The position numbers and the translations under genes were made by a program. Shown here piece after piece: positions 63,995-64,000 of a DNA stretch of 64,000 bases. The stretch is from Sthenelais limicola (lineage: Eukaryota > Annelida > Polychaeta > Phyllodocida > Sigalionidae), in the NCBI GenBank assembly GCA_942159475.1, contig OW804096.1, forward strand, positions 17,818,906-17,882,905. Reading direction: 5' to 3'. How positions within the stretch are numbered: position 1 is the first letter of the stretch; the number at the start of each line of letters is the position of its first letter. A model generated the notes under the pieces. It saw only the letters and a list, made by a program, of their open reading frames with translations. It did no database searches and was not told the origin of the DNA.

Positions 63995-64000
63995 ACAACA

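Noticed and set aside
1..64000. Defence island, biosynthetic cluster or other prokaryote-type system
   Set aside because: There are no tightly packed genes, operons or ribosome-binding sites; introns, a nuclear tRNA and eukaryotic genes place it in an animal genome.

Overview
The window looks like one stretch of an AT-rich, repeat-dense animal nuclear genome. The evidence is spliced exons with consensus GT/AG borders, a nuclear-type tRNA-His, a canonical metazoan dynein light chain LC8, many short inverted-repeat transposons, minisatellites, long microsatellites and 3' tails of retroelements. There is no operon structure and no ribosome-binding-site pattern. An invertebrate is most likely. 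A mollusc, perhaps a gastropod, is my best guess: a repeat starting GAGTGAGTGAGT and continuing into a TTTACGCCC-like core resembles molluscan SINEs, and the split BTB gene resembles the invertebrate serine-enriched protein (gprs) family. The mollusc assignment is inference.

Genes are sparse. (1) A complete intronless LC8 dynein light chain lies on the minus strand at 34114-34383. (2) Three consecutive internal exons of a BTB-BACK gene of the gprs type lie on the plus strand (55090-55261, 57719-58029, 63325-63482). Their splice phases fit exactly and give 213 uninterrupted codons; the gene runs off the right edge and its first exon is not identified. (3) tRNA-His(GTG) lies at 17065-17136. (4) An unrecognised 133-codon minus-strand frame with two CxxC pairs lies at 22429-22830 and is only a possible gene.

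The rest is mostly mobile DNA. Family A is a MITE of about 235 bp with ends GGGTCAGATTTTCAG and apparent 4-bp target duplications; about 24 full, shortened or broken copies are present. Family B is a MITE of about 395-415 bp whose inverted ends carry a TGAGTCA (AP-1-like) site; more than 25 copies or ends are present. Family C is about 330-355 bp, has ends AATAGGGGACTTGC and one copy with a perfect 8-bp target duplication (hAT-like). Families D, E (SINE-like) and F have two to five copies each. Single structures of note are a 3.7-kb element with long inverted ends in the BTB gene's third visible intron segment, a three-unit array of palindromic 437-448 bp elements rich in GAGCGC/GCGCTC (31731-33070), a cluster of nested palindromes and perfect CRE sites (28617-29596), and a perfect GCGGGTAATACGG palindrome (23640-23692).

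Layout: 0.2-12 kb holds minisatellites and A/B elements. 12-24 kb holds D, F, B, A and C elements, the tRNA and the possible small gene. 24-31 kb holds assorted MITEs, LINE tails and the CRE/palindrome cluster. 31-35 kb holds the palindromic array and the LC8 gene. 35-54 kb is almost entirely A/B/C elements, SINEs and a few unique islands that could be regulatory. 54-64 kb is the BTB gene with transposon-filled introns. The genes show no sign of functional linkage. I made no database searches; all family names rest on reading the sequence and on general knowledge.
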